Below, piece by piece: positions 22,601 through 34,709 of a stretch of 64,000 nucleotides of DNA. Under the pieces are notes generated by a model. It was not told the DNA's origin and searched no databases. It saw nothing but the letters and a program-made list of their open reading frames with translations. How positions within the stretch are numbered: the stretch's first letter is position 1; each line of letters opens with the position of its first letter. The stretch comes from Haliotis asinina (lineage: Eukaryota; Mollusca; Gastropoda; Lepetellida; Haliotidae): assembly GCF_037392515.1 (NCBI RefSeq), contig NC_090295.1, positions 12,791,001 through 12,855,000 on the forward strand, written 5' to 3'. Position numbers and translations under genes: made by a program.

Positions 22601-25600
22601 GTCTGCTGATAGTCGATGGAAGGCAACCGACCTTATAGTAGAAGCCCTGAGTGGCATGTCAGCATTCCGCCCGCAATAACTTGCTAACTCTGAGCAAGAC
22701 TAAGTGTCAGTTGAGGACGACACATTTTTCTTTCAAAAAGAAAATCGGAGGTGTTCCGATGCTTTTTTTACTTTATGTATATACACGATGGGCATTACGC
22801 TGTACTCATGATAAGATGGTCAAGGTACTTGCCAATTATATGTTTCACTAAGAATTCACTAGTCAGACAGGATGTATATGAGAATACAACCAAGGTGCAG
22901 ACTGAAATCTTTCCATATGAACCCCTAACTGAAAGGGAGTTGGAGGAGATAGTTGTGGTTTATGGGCCAAGAAATGCCAATTTGCGTCCCTTTATTCAAA
23001 GAAGGGTAAAATAGTGGTTTCTCCCTTTGGTCAAACTCAGTTTGCCAACAATTTAAACCAAAACAAAATTATTTCCAAAGGTATATTGCTTTGGCAAAAT
23101 GAGCACAATGATAGTATGACAGCAATGAAAGTATGACAGCAGTACCAAGAAATTTACCAACAAAGATCAATGCATGTTCTGATTGACATGCCTCAAAACT
23201 CTTAACATAATGATGAATGAAATAACAAGCTTTAAGACGTTATTAAAAACACTATTGGCCGATAAACTATGAACCTTTACTCTTCAAATACGTCATATTA
23301 TTGCAAAAATGAAATGTTAAATTATTATATCTAGCAACTGGAGAAATTCTCAAGTTACGCCTGACCAAATCCTGAAAAACAAGCCACTATTATAACGTCA
23401 TTGCCCAATGTTATAATGTGTATATCTACTGGTACGTACAGATGGTCTGGAAGATTCTCCTGGTGGCCGTGGTACTGAGGTATTGTCGTGACCGGAAGAA
23501 GTCGGCAATCTGTCCAGACAGCACTCCAGACACGGCCTGGCTCATGTAGGGAACAGACGACAGCAAGCCGTTCTTGAGAAGAAAACCAACCAGACATCAA
23601 GTAGTGCTTATATGAGAATAACCCCATATTATCAACATGTAGATATCGTGACAGGAGTCAATCTAAGCCAATCTGCCAAGTCTGACCTAACCACCCGATT
23701 CCGTTAACCGGTTCTTATGACAAGTAAAGACTGCTGAAGGTCAATTCTGCCGGGATCGTCAGAGCTGCTCATCCGTTAAATTTAAGAATAACAAATACTA
23801 TTATCTGAAGGCTGACATTTTCCATTGTGTAAAATCACAGTTTGTTTCTGTTATATATCTGCTTCTGTTCCAAATCTTTGGAAGTACCAATTACCTGAAT
23901 GTAATTTCATACGCACCTCGGCTATGTCAAAATACAGCACCTCTTTGAGGAAAGTCGGTAAGTTAGTCAGCAGTGTATATGATATCCAGTTAGCACACAC
24001 TTGTGCAATTAGACAAGCCCAAGTCGCCGGCGACGTCAGCAGGGCAGCCCATGGTGTCGGGGGTGTCTGAATGAAAACGATACTGGATTAGTTGTGACGT
24101 AATAGAAAAGTAGGTTTACTACGTTGAATCCGTAAATGAGATATATACGACTACAACATACAAATGCCCAGCTTGATTACACAAGAAGCCCGTGTTAAAC
24201 AAAAGCATTGACTGGACGAACAATGATAGTCGTGGTCCTACGAAGACAATCGCTTTTTGATGACACGTGTCAATCAATTGAGCAAGCCTAACCACCCGAA
24301 CCCGTTAGTCGCCTCTAACGACAAGAATGTCACTGAAGACCAGTTCTTACCGGAATCTTGACGAGACCGATAGGATGATTGGGACGGGGAAAGAATTTGA
24401 TTCTGCATGTCCCCTACCATGTTCAAAATTATTATTGGTAACGGTACACCGTGTATTTGTAGGTAGTATGTCTCAGGGCTAGAAGAATAAATCATGTCAC
24501 GGGTCTTCAAATATTAGCTGGGATATAACGCATAATATTCACTGAGATATAAATGGACGATACCTCTTGTTTTTCCCCAATACTGGAGATAATGTAGTTC
24601 CTCTCTCTCTTTGTGATACGAGGGTGTTCGGCCGGAGTACTAGCGACCGTTATATACCATAGAGCGCACCATAGCAGCGATATGCCACCTATAGACAGGA
24701 GATAAAATAGACTGGGTTAGAAAGTGTCTGGTATCAATTTGCAGTCCTGTAGACCTAAACAGTACGGTTCCAAAATGGTTGACATCAAATTGTTTGGGGA
24801 AGAAATGGGCACTTGCACTGACTTGAAAGACGGTCGGGAATAATTTTGTTATTACATCATGGCGATTGATTATAGACGGATGGTGTTCGAAAAAAGTATA
24901 TATCAGTAGACATTATTAGGGAAAGAATTCATTGTGTCCGTACACGTGACTGAATGGGTGATCGTGTGGGTTTGGTGGGTGGGTCGATGGATGAGTGTTC
25001 GAGTGAGTTGTGTCATCGAAGTGATGAGCCAAAACTCCACGTATGTAGGTCACAGTACTTCACGAGATCGGTGACATACAACATTTCATGCCTCTTCGAA
25101 TGGTCAGTTGACAGTAAGGAACCGATAATCCTTGTAAGACTAACACATTTACCACCTAGCCATTACCAAACGAGCCAACTATTTGGACCGTCAACAGCTT
25201 CGACAGCCAAGCATGGTTGTACACTTGGTCCAGTCTAGTAAAGTCATATTTAGCGGTCGCGCTATTTGGAACCAGAGCAGGTACTTGAAAATACGCATGC
25301 TACCGGAATTCTGGTACCGGAAGTAAGCTGAGCCCTGTCTCGTATATCGCAAGCAGGCGCGCGCAAAGAGAGACGAGAACCAGCTTATCACCGGAAGTAG
25401 CAGCACGAATGACTTACAGGCCCAATAATATGACAACGCAATTTTGATTTTTGATTTTGGAACACCTAAGTCTGGTCCACACTCAAGCTTCCCAGAGCAG
25501 GATCGGGAATTATATCAGTTATTTCAGTCAGAGCCAAAGAAGGCCTGATTGTCTGTTTTCTCAGAAATCAGGTGTCAAAATCATATGACAGAACCACTGT

Positions 25601-28600
25601 AAATCACCGAAATTTGCAGGTGTGGACGAAAAAGTAACTATGTCCCTCCATGCTTAAAAGTAAGTGAGTGTGTTTAGTTTTAACACACACACACACGCGC
25701 GCGCGCACACACACAAAACCATTTAACTAGTTAAAGGCATAACAATTTAATGGATTTCTATTTTGTAATTTGCATGTGTCAAAGATGTAGGTTATTTACC
25801 AAAGATAAACCACTGAAAACCTGCTATACTTTGGCAAGGGGAATTCTTAAGCAGAATATATCGGTGCTGGATCACTGTCGGGGGAGACAATAGACTGAAC
25901 ATAAGCAAAGTCTCTAAATCGCGTCACAATTTAATTCTGGAAACTCAAAAATTCCAGAAACTCTCCGCACTGATGTTTTACAATGACGACAGAAGGCAGA
26001 ATAGAGGCAGAAGGCAGAATAGATCTTCTTTGAGCAATCACAATTTGGTGTGGTTTGACGTTGTTCAAAAGGCATGGTGTCGTCATTAATTTTCAGTGGT
26101 ACATTCGTGTGATTTTCGCCGCTTTGGGATCTGTTTGGAATATAATGGAGACAGGTGATTCCTGGCTCTAGGGTTTTATATTTGCTCATGAAAAATCAGC
26201 GCATTCGTGACCAACTCTTGTTAGTCTGTAACAAGCCGAATGAGGATACGGAAAGGGACGACTGGTGACGAATGAAAACAGTAAATTTCGTTTGGCAGTC
26301 TCAGGGGAAGTAACTCTGCAAAGCGATTATGACATCCCCCGACGATCGGCAGGTCTGTTCATTGTTTTTGTGTGTTAAGGATCCTAGGTTTCTGATGGTA
26401 AGTTTTCTGGATGTAGGGGTGGGAGAGGGGAAAGACCCATCTGAAATACCTGTAACGTAGAAGATGGACCCCCATCCGTTATCGAAGCCATATTCACACA
26501 TGAAGCCCGATATAGCGAAAGTTGCTATGTTACCAAATTGATTTCCTGGAATGTACAAAATTTATAATTCGTGCAGTACATGTGTTTGTCATAACTGGAA
26601 ATGTACTAGCGGTGAAAAACCGTGGTAACTATGTTTGCAGTAACCGCAAATTAAGTGGCGATAGAAAATGTACAAAATATATTTGTATCAATTGCAATTT
26701 AAGTGACTATAGAAAGTGTAGTAAATATGTTTGTAATAATTGCAAATTTAGTGACGGTAGAAAGTGTAGTAAATATATGTTTGTTATAATTGCAAATTTA
26801 GAGACGATAGAAAGTGTACTAAATATATTCGTAATAATTGCAAATTAAGTGGCTATAGAAAGTGTATTGAATATGTTTGAAACAATTGCCATTTGAACCT
26901 TTCATAATAGTTACATATGGGTATTAGAGTTTTCTGCTCTTACTGTACAGTCTGCTTTGCATAAAATTTAATCTTCAAATTTTATTTACCTGAATAACAA
27001 ACAGCAGTAAGTTTTGTACTTTCTAATGGCGGCGCCCATCTCCCCCACATGGATTGAAGGGATGGAAACAAGACTCCCTGGGAACAGGAAAACATAACGC
27101 TATGTCATTTACTAATGAGTGAAGCTATGTCATTTACTAATGAGTGAAGCTATGTCAGTTACTAATGGGTGAAGCTATGTCAGTTACTAATGAGTGAAGC
27201 TATGTCAGTTACTAATGAGTGAAGCTATGTCATTTACTTATGAATGAAGTGCGTGCAAATCACGGGCGTTAGTTCGGGCGGAGCAGTAACATGTCCAACG
27301 TGTTCAAGGAACGGACTTTCAAGCACACTAGCCTTGTCTTGTGATATGTTTTTGAAAGAAACGCACGTTTCTAAATAAAGGAAATCTCATAAAAATAAGC
27401 GTTCATGATTATGACTTATGTTTAAAAACTTGACCAAAAGGCAGAGTATATAACCATTCGTAATAAATGTTAGCTTTATGCCTGTGTGTAGAATTTAGAA
27501 TTTAGAACAAAAGTGTGCCCGCATTATTGAAAATCGCCTATAAAACAAATCGTCCGTGTCAACCATCTGAACGAGATGAACAGGTGCATGGCCACCTAGA
27601 ATTAACACAATAAGTGCACATTGTCTCCTTCACAATCATCTCTACCTGAGACACTCCAAGAATCACACGCAGCGCATACACCAGGTAGATGGAAGTCCGG
27701 GCGCCGATTGGTAGAAGCAGTGAGGCGATCGAGCCAATGGACATCCCGATAAAGATAACGTACTTTCCGCCATATCTACTGGCAAGTATTCCCGCTGGAA
27801 TCTGTGTTATTATGTAACCATAGAAATACGCGCTGAGAATTCCCGACTGCTCTCCCTTGGTCCAGTAGAACTCGGCATGCTGGAAATAAAGCGTGTGAAG
27901 GGAGTGAGAAGGAATCACGTATTAAATATTTTCCAGCAATCACGGCGGGGGTACCGGAAACAGGCTTCACACACAGATATAAACATATACACATAGAGAT
28001 ATGCATACAGACTTAATCTTTACACCATAACTTTAACATTTGGTCGAGTGAGCAATGGAAACCAGAAACAGGCCTGTCACGTTGAGCCCATTTGGAGAAT
28101 TAAACCCATGCCTTCGATATGATAAGAGAACACTGTAACCACAAGGCCATCAAGGCCCGTCTCAGATAGGCAGTGAATAGAGGTTGTAGCTAGGCTAGCT
28201 TTATTCCTGCATTTTCGATTTTAGATGAATGCATTTCTTGGACAAGGCTGGTAAATGAGTTTGGCTTTACGGAATTTTCAGCAATATTCTAGCAACATCA
28301 CGACGAGGGACACCAGAACTGGATTCACACTTTGTACCCATGTGTGGAACCAAACCCTGGTCTTCAGCGTGACGAGCGAACGCTTTAATTGATAGTCTAC
28401 CTCACAGCCCCTCGCCACTAGATAAGTAATGAAACTGATGACTGATAGCAAGAACACGTCTTCGCAGGCAGACACATGTACAGTCACATTTTACTACGAC
28501 CGTAACAGTGAGCAGATGATGAGGTGTTTGGAAACTGTACCTCTGACATCTTCGACGTGGAGTTGGTTTCGGTGTCGTTGACCATGCACACGATGGCGAC

Positions 28601-30245
28601 GCTAAGGTTGGTACGCGCGGAATAGAGCATGATGCACCCAAAGCAGCCAACATATGCCAGCAGCCATCGTTGTGAACACAGGCACGGTACTACAATGGAA
28701 TACAAGCGCGGATTGAACATTTCAAGAAAAGGGGTGTTTTTTAAAGAAATTGTCCATGCGTGCGTGCTTGCGTGCGTGCGTGCGTGTATAAGGGGAGGTT
28801 GCACTGAAAATGCATACATACTAACTGTCGGGCAAAAGAAACTGTATTTCATGTGAATTAATGACAATGTCGGGATAATGTAGCTTGAAACAGTGAAGTT
28901 TTGGTGAGGGGGCGATGAGATGGTTTACGCGTTCGCTCGTCCGGATTCGACACATGGATAGAGAATGTAAGCCGTATTTCTGGTATCCCGTCGTAATAAT
29001 ACTGGAATATTGTTAAAACCGACATAAAACCACTCGCGCGCACTTAATCACTCAGTCTTAATCACTTTTTGGTTCACGAGAAACATCGACTACATGTTTA
29101 ACTCAATTTTATCCTATGAATGCACTAGCAACAAAATTTTGTCAACATCAGCAGCCAAAAACACAGTGGCAGTGAAAACATGTCATGACATAGGAAGACA
29201 GTGTCACTGCTTAAATCTATCGTGATTACGGGATAGAGACACAAACACTGTTAAATACTGTCATGACATAGGGAGACAGTGTCACTGTTTTAAATCTATC
29301 GTGGTGTGGGAAGTGAGACACAGGCAGTGTCAAATACTGTCATGCCATAGGGACACAGGGTTGATGCTTAAATCTATCGTGGTGTAGGTAGGGAGACACA
29401 GGCACTGCTAAATATTGGGAGACGGTGTCACTGCTTAAATCTATCTTGATATGAGGAGGGAGACAAGACTCTGCTAAATACTGTTATGATATATACAGAC
29501 TGAGACAATTAGCTGTCATGATAGAGACCGAGACAGTTATTGTCAAAAGTTGTCATGATATATAGAGACCGAGACAGTTTTTGTTCAAAGCTGTCATGAT
29601 ATATAGAAACCGAGACATTTATTGTTAAAAGCCTACTGATAAAGGGAGACAGGATGACTGCTAAATATTGTCCGCACAAAGTCACTTCATACACCTAAAC
29701 ATAGTACATGTAATCACTGTTATTAATACCAACATCGAGTGTTTTCTCTGTATTGTTAAACTGTCGTGTTATAGGAAGAGACGTTGACACCTGTCAAACT
29801 GGGAAAACTGTCACTCTCAAAAGACCCCTTAAGATCTGGGTTAGAAGTGGCCTTCCGTAATCCATACTTGTAAGAGGCGGCTAACGGGATCGGCTGGTCA
29901 GGCTCGCTGACTTAATTGACACATGTCATCGTAACCCAATTGCAGGACCTAATGCTCATACTGTTGATCACTGGATTGTCTGGTCCAGACACAAGGTTTT
30001 ACTACGTGGCCATATAGCTGGAATGTTGTTGATTGCGGGGTTAAACAGCAAACAAACAAACAAAATGTCTCATAAAACTGTAACGACGAAGGAAAAAAAT
30101 ACTTGCGTCATGATTAAGGGCGTGTGACAAAATTAGTTTAAGAAACTCGGTCAGGATATACATGCTCACCGTCGTCGTTTCCTCTTTTTGGCGTTAACAG
30201 AGGGGTAGATTCTGTCATCCTTACTCCCTTCTCAAGTCCGTTCAT
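19687..30245 (-). CDS. SLC17 family sialin-like transporter, paralog A (with dileucine motif)
   Basis: Eleven coding exons, listed in gene order: 30170-30245, 28541-28689, 27646-27879, 26990-27077, 26450-26545, 24564-24688, 23917-24066, 23440-23572, 21811-21961, 20808-20898, 19687-19917 (1524 nt, 507 aa; human sialin is 495). All junction phases agree. The protein follows sialin along its length: Arg33 and Arg51 flank TM1 (RTNLSVAIV), then EFYWTKGEQSGILSAYFYGY, WGRWAPPLE in TM4, PAEHPRITKRERNYI in the central loop, NGLLSSVPY, RRIF, and the TM10-12 stretch YAGILFG/ATVPGM/RGELQPW. N63 and N68 are likely luminal glycosylation sites. The N-terminus carries ESTPLL, an acidic dileucine signal like sialin's DRTPLL, pointing to lysosomes or related vesicles. 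Met10 has a better start context than Met1 (A at -3) and keeps the motif. TM4 lacks the family's Glu/Glu/His (see findings). Substrate is unknown: an organic anion such as sialate, glutamate, nucleotide or phosphate is possible. Confidence 0.9.
20259..20300 (+). mobile_element. SINE tail fragment
   Basis: Only GCGGCGTAAAACTAAACTC and the ACTC repeats remain. Confidence 0.6.
20975..21650. repeat. 67-bp satellite in a transporter A intron
   Basis: Units run ATACATTGTATATCAGTACA ... CACTCTATACTGTATACCA, with starts 67 bases apart (21093, 21160 and on). The long open frames in all three forward frames arise because 67 is not a multiple of 3 and the unit lacks stops; they are not genes. Confidence 0.9.
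22147..22294. mobile_element. MITE-like full-length hairpin, family 1, second copy
   Basis: Arms of about 64 bp (GCCCCGTTTTACAAAAGTCT ... GTTTTGTGAAACGGGGC) pair with few mismatches around a short centre. It lies in the intron of transporter A between exons 21811-21961 and 23440-23572. Confidence 0.75.
23650..23765 (-). mobile_element. SINE type B, head fragment
   Basis: Minus strand resembles the type B head (GACCTTCAGCAGTC, CGGAATCGGGTGGTTAGGTC). In a transporter A intron. Confidence 0.45.
24268..24366 (-). mobile_element. SINE type B, head fragment
   Basis: Minus strand: GTCGTTAGAGGCGACTAACG, GGGTTCGGGTGGTTAGGCTT. In a transporter A intron. Confidence 0.55.
25684..25718. repeat. (CA)n(CG)n(CA)n alternating tract
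   Basis: Alternating purine-pyrimidine run with a CG core, able in principle to adopt Z-DNA. Confidence 0.8.
26600..26885. repeat. 51-bp minisatellite in a transporter A intron
   Basis: Five diverged units with GTAATAATTGCAAATTTAGT and AGAAAGTGTAGTAAATATGT. Confidence 0.75.
27100..27250. repeat. 25-bp minisatellite in a transporter A intron
   Basis: Six units of CTATGTCATTTACTAATGAG + TGAAG. Confidence 0.85.
27919..27978 (-). mobile_element. SINE type A, body fragment
   Basis: Minus strand carries TGTGAAGCCTGTTTCC and CCCCGCCGTGATTGCTGG, the middle of the type A element, in a transporter A intron. Confidence 0.55.
28052..28161 (-). mobile_element. SINE type A, diverged fragment
   Basis: Minus strand: GGGCCTTGATGGCCTTGTGG head, TGGGTTTAATTCTCC B-box region and a body fragment. 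Confidence 0.5.
28254..28411 (-). mobile_element. SINE type A
   Basis: Minus strand: GGGGCTGTGAGGTAGACTAT head, CCAGGGTTTGGTTCCACAC B box, body and CCGTAAAGCC tail. In a transporter A intron. Confidence 0.7.
28905..29050 (+). mobile_element. SINE type A, diverged
   Basis: GGGGGCGATGAGATGG head, TCGCTCGTCCGG, TACTGGAATATTGTTAAAA and CATAAAACCACTC tail. Confidence 0.6.
29155..29690. repeat. Diverged tandem repeat in transporter A intron 1
   Basis: Irregular units of about 75-95 bp sharing AAATCTATCGTG, GGGAGACA and AATACTGTCATGA. Confidence 0.65.
29828..30056 (+). mobile_element. SINE type B just downstream of transporter A exon 1
   Basis: GTAAGAGGCGGCTAACGGGA, TTGACACATGTCATCG, GATCACTGGATTGTCTGGTC and the tail TAGCTGGAATGTTGTTGA. 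It lies in intron 1, antisense to the gene. Confidence 0.75.
30170..30245 (-). CDS. First coding exon of paralog A, with ESTPLL sorting motif
   Basis: Encodes 25 residues plus one base (phase 1), ending at a strong GTGAGC donor. It joins in frame to the exon at 28541-28689, whose first codon is completed as GTA. There is an in-frame stop shortly upstream of the ATG. Support comes from phase, donor and the acidic dileucine motif rather than homology to paralog B, whose first exon is unrelated. A transcript would settle it. Confidence 0.7.
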
Positions 30246-31004
30246 GTGACGATCCAGTTACAGAGTCATATCACAGGCTGCCTTTAACAAACAAAGCACG
30301 GTCATCTTACACCTGTAACCAGGTACTCGTCATTTTTATTAATACAATCATCGAGTGCACGCATGCGTAAATATTACGTCATACTATGTATATACATACA
30401 TATACATATACATACATATACATATACATATATATACATATACACATGCGATACAAGAGACGATATAAAAAATATACCAGCTACCCAATATTAGTGATAT
30501 GACAGGCATGTGATAATATTTCTGATACGTGTGATGAACATTTAACAGTTAACATCAGCGAGTAGGCGGCATTTTATCTTCAGCAGGGTAAGTATAGAGA
30601 CAATCTTATATATAGACCATTACACCGTGTTCATATTGGTTCGGATAGTGACACAGGATGCTAAATCCAGAATGATACAAGGGGCGTCATACCTCGGCCG
30701 TACCACTGTTGTGTTTAGGGGGGTGGGGTGGGGGTGGGGGTGGTGGTGGGTGGTGGGGAGTTCATTAAAACGTGTACATTATTAAGACTTAAAACATTTG
30801 GTTCAAAACTAGTTTTGCTCGGCATTCATGAACATATGTTCATGATATGGTCGTGATACAGTCCGCTTTAGCAGACATTACTGTTTTGTGTCAACTGTGC
30901 AGGGTAACTGTCAATGAAAATGCAAAGCTTCCAATTTGTGATGACAGTGTTATAGCCAGACGAATTAATGGACGTTATTTATGACAAAGCATATGATACA
31001 CAAT

Positions 31005-31203
31005 AGTAGTGGTAGTAGTAGTCGTAGTCGTAGTAGTAGTAGTAGTAGTAGGAATAGAAATAATAGTAGTAGCAGCAGCAGCAGCAGTAATAGTAGGAGT
31101 AGAAGTAGTAACATCAGCAATAGTAGCCGTCGTCGTAGTAGTAGTCGTAGTGGTCGTAGTAGTAATAGAAATAGTAGTGGTAGCAGTAGTAGTAACAGCA
31201 GCA

Positions 31204-31247
<44 letters not shown>

Positions 31248-31295
31248 AGTAGTAGTTGTTGTTGTTGTTGTTGTTGTTGTAGTAGTAGTAGTATA
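31005..31295. repeat. Compound triplet array (AGT/CGT/GTT) upstream of transporter A
   Basis: About 290 bases of triplets, including a long CGT run, roughly 0.8 kb above the first coding exon. Polyvaline, polyserine and polyleucine frames here are artefacts. Confidence 0.9.
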
Positions 31296-31638
31296 TTACT
31301 CTCGTAACTTAGACAATAACATTTAGGCATACATACAGAAGAAGGTGTTGCACCTAATAACCTACAACATTCCACCAGCTAATATCTCACAGCTGACTGA
31401 AACCGTGTGCTCACAGTGTCAGCTGCATGAAGACCATATGTTCAAGAGGTCAAGGTTCAGTATAATCCGTCGATCAGGTGGCTCAGCTGACGTCGTGATC
31501 GACCGTCGTGGCGTGGATACTGTCACCGTGCCGTTTTCATATTATTTCGGGTAGTGACACAATGCAGCTCAGTGAACCAAATTGATCAAACCACAAAGTC
31601 AGGGTAGCTTAGACTTGCACAAGTCTGTAGGTAAAAGG

Positions 31639-31797
31639 GGTGGTGGGGTAGCCGAGTGGTTAAATCGTTCGTTCGTCACGCCAAAGGACTGGGTTCGATC
31701 CCCTACATGGGTTCAATGTGTGAAGCCCATTTCTGGAGTCAACTGCGGTGATATTGGTGGAATATTGCTAAACGGGGCGTAAAAGCCAGCTCACTCA
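31639..31797 (+). mobile_element. SINE type A, nearly full length
   Basis: GGTGGTGGGGTAGCCGAGTG head, GGGTTCGATCCCC B box, TGTGTGAAGCCCATTTCTGG body and GGCGTAAAAGCC tail. Confidence 0.8.
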
Positions 31798-32329
31798 TCG
31801 GGAGTAAAAACAAATAATTGTTTAAAAATAGTAAAAGTAGGGAATAATAATAAACAACAGAGTGGGGTGCAGACTTGCCTCTTCCAGGTATAGAATTTCT
31901 ATACATCCATGGCCCCAGGATTCAGTACAAAGTGGAAGCAAGGTCAAACACAGTTACGCTTCAGGCGTACAGGTGTTGTGTCGCAGCTGCACCACAGGCG
32001 AGCAACAGGCAAACCACAGTCACACAACATTCGTAGCATAGTTGTATGCCTACTGTATCCCAACTATCGCAGTTATACATATGACGAGAAGGACGCTGAT
32101 ATTTTCAGTGTCATCGCAAGCGTTTGAGTCATACCTGAATCGGCATCTTGGATGACGCAGCACGGTGATAAAGGTGAGATCTGACCTGGTTTGGACTAAC
32201 GCTCCGCGTGACTGTACATTGTAATCACACGAATGTCTGAAACAGTAATCTGACTGGATGGGCGGTAATAATAATGCTATTTTTGCGTCTAGGATCCAAC
32301 ACGATATTCCATTGCGTTACATTATCACC

Positions 32330-32577
32330 CTGACGGAATTGTACTTTCAAAGTAGCTACTAAGCGCGACCGCCTAGGTACAGCCATCCGTTTCTCAGGTA
32401 CCCATTTTAAACAGCAGGGTGGACTGAGTGCAATGTGGACGAAGTGCCTTGCCCAGGGGCACAACGCAGTATGAGACCCAGGTTACAAATGTTTGGCCCC
32501 GGTCTGCACCGGGATTCAAACGCGGACCTTTGGCGTGAGAGGCAAGCATGCTAACTACTACACCACTGTGCTCCACT
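32330..32577 (-). mobile_element. tRNA-derived SINE of a third type (C)
   Basis: Minus strand: GGAGCACAGTGGTGTAGTAG head, GTTTGAATCCCGG B box, then the conserved block GGGCAAGGCACTTCGTCC ... CTCAGTCCACCC ... AATGGGTACC. I recall this block from SINEs of many marine invertebrates. Confidence 0.65.
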
Positions 32578-32767
32578 GAAGGCGTCGTGCAGGCACACTG
32601 ATGATGCTATCCATAGTTGTTTTCGTGACCTAAAAGTTTTTCAAGTGATATAATACACCTGCAAAGTCATCGTTAATGTCACTATAAATATTTTCAATGA
32701 TATTTCCATCTTATCTGGAAGCCAGTCACGGAAAGCACAACTTCTCAAATATATTCAATAATCTGAA

Positions 32768-32935
32768 CATTGTAATTAAAGCACAATATGTGCTTCACCT
32801 GTGCTATTAGTCTGCCATACATTGTATTTAAAGCACGATATGTGCTCAGATGTGTTATTCGTCTGCCATACAGGCATTGTATTTAAAGCACAATATGTGC
32901 TCACATGTGTTATTAGTCTGCCATACAGACCTTGA
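32768..32935. repeat. 56-bp repeat, three units
   Basis: TTTAAAGCACAATATGTGCT and TTATTAGTCTGCCATACA recur three times. Confidence 0.75.
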
Positions 32936-34666
32936 AGCAAATAGTTGACTTGGGCTTGACGTCACATCGGCATTACTCCAGCAATAAAGTGACGAGATCA
33001 AATTGAAACAAATATACCCAGTATACTATACTGTACTATACCCAGTGTATGAAACTACTACAAAAAGAAAGGAAGCCCACAGGCCTGATAACTAAAAATG
33101 TTGCCAGCCCTGTTAACATGTAACCAGCTCTGTATTAAATATAGGAAATTTAGATATGGTGTTAAAAGAAAGTAATTAATGAATTACTTGTAGTGAGGAA
33201 AACTTAAACATGTGCAAAAGCAAATTTAATGAAACCATATTTTGGTGGGCACTGTTACTTCATTTGGTGTCACTGCCATCACCGAAAAAGATATTTTTTA
33301 TTGGTTGAAAATATTCTCTAGACCAATCACGTTTAGTGTTAGATTAATCGGTAGGTTGATCTGTGGAAGTTACAATTTCATTGATCATGAACTATACAGA
33401 CATCATCTAGCTGCCACAATGGTAAATTCTTTTAGAAATATTTTTAGTAGTTAATGACATGGTCAAATATATACCCTTGGAAAATGTATTGACGCACAGG
33501 ACCGGCTATGAAATAAAATTGTAAGCCCGCATATTACTAGCAGGCAGCGGGTCGCCGGGCTGACACTATTTCATACAACGAGCATACCCAGTGCAGATCA
33601 TGCAAGTCTAGAATGTGTGCCAAGTCTTTTCTTGATGCAAAATATGTTCATTTCAGTGTCAAGCTGTTTGTCTAATGAGTTATATCAACACAAGAAACCC
33701 AGAGCCTCAAAAAGTTATTCATCGTTGCTCATTTGAGTGTCATGATATTAAGTAATTAGAATTCAAATGTGCACGATAGTTGAGGTATAGAGTATATATT
33801 GGTTTCACGTTCAAGACACGCCGGTGTTTAGGTCTGCGATTATCTACCTTTGGGGTTATCGTCTTCCGCGTCTGTATTTATTATAGCATAATTATCAATG
33901 AACTCATTGTACTTTGTCCTTTTTCGAAATATTTGAACAGTACTTCAGCAGTAAAAAATGGTTTAATTCCTGGCCATGGAAATGTTAATGAATGATATTG
34001 AAACTTAGTAGTACTGAGACACTACTTCAGAAATACTGTATGTGTGAAAAGGTGAATGCATAAATTGAATGACAGTTGTTCACAAATGCCTGTTTTCTGA
34101 AGGAGCAGCTATTTCGAGGGTCGATGAAATGCAATGGACATTCTGTTTATCAATGAAATCTGTTGAATGACTTGTTAATTACATCTGATTGTACAGCATG
34201 TAATTTACACCATTTGTTTTGACTTTTGTAAAGCCTGACCCATATGTTACATTATACTTTGTCAATTGTCACCAGGCAGAGACGCGGTGATATCTGTGAT
34301 TAAAATCCAAACATGTTTCGGGCCTGTAAACCCTATATTCATTTGTGATGGAATGCATTCTCTCCTCTGATCCAAATAAGTTAAAATGGAAGTAAACACA
34401 CAAAATTAATCCATAAAACACATACATGTATTCTTATTGACAGTCAGCTCGATTATAATGGCGGAGATGAGAAAAAGGCCAAGCGTGGTTATTGCATTAT
34501 ACGGATGGATGCTTCTTTCATCTGTCACAAGGAAAATATCGAGCCTCGGATAATCCCTACAATTCAGTGTAAAATTGTACACATTTTCTGTATTAACGAA
34601 TCCTTGATTCGAGTCATTTTCATTTTACAGATTGCGGTCTAGCGTTAACGCCTGCCTGTTGCGTGG

Positions 34667-34672
34667 TTTATT
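34667..34672 (-). terminator. Probable polyadenylation signal of transporter paralog B
   Basis: TTTATT on the plus strand reads AATAAA on the gene strand, about 40 bases past the stop codon at 34710. Confidence 0.55.
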
Positions 34673-34709
34673 TCCCCACGTATATTCTATTCTGTCAGGC
34701 TGAAAACGA

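Larger units (their letters stand above)
30246..34709. other. Spacer between the tandem transporter genes
   Basis: Should contain the promoter of paralog A (just above 30245) and the 3' end of paralog B (just below 34710). It also holds TA/CATA and G-rich tracts (30385-30450, 30715-30765), a triplet-repeat array (31005-31295), two SINE types and a 56-bp repeat. About 33000-34600 shows nothing recognisable. Confidence 0.5.

Noticed and set aside
30965-31375. Polyleucine, polyserine and polyvaline frames
   Set aside because: They come from the AGT/CGT/GTT triplet array; all frames are open because the triplets lack stops.
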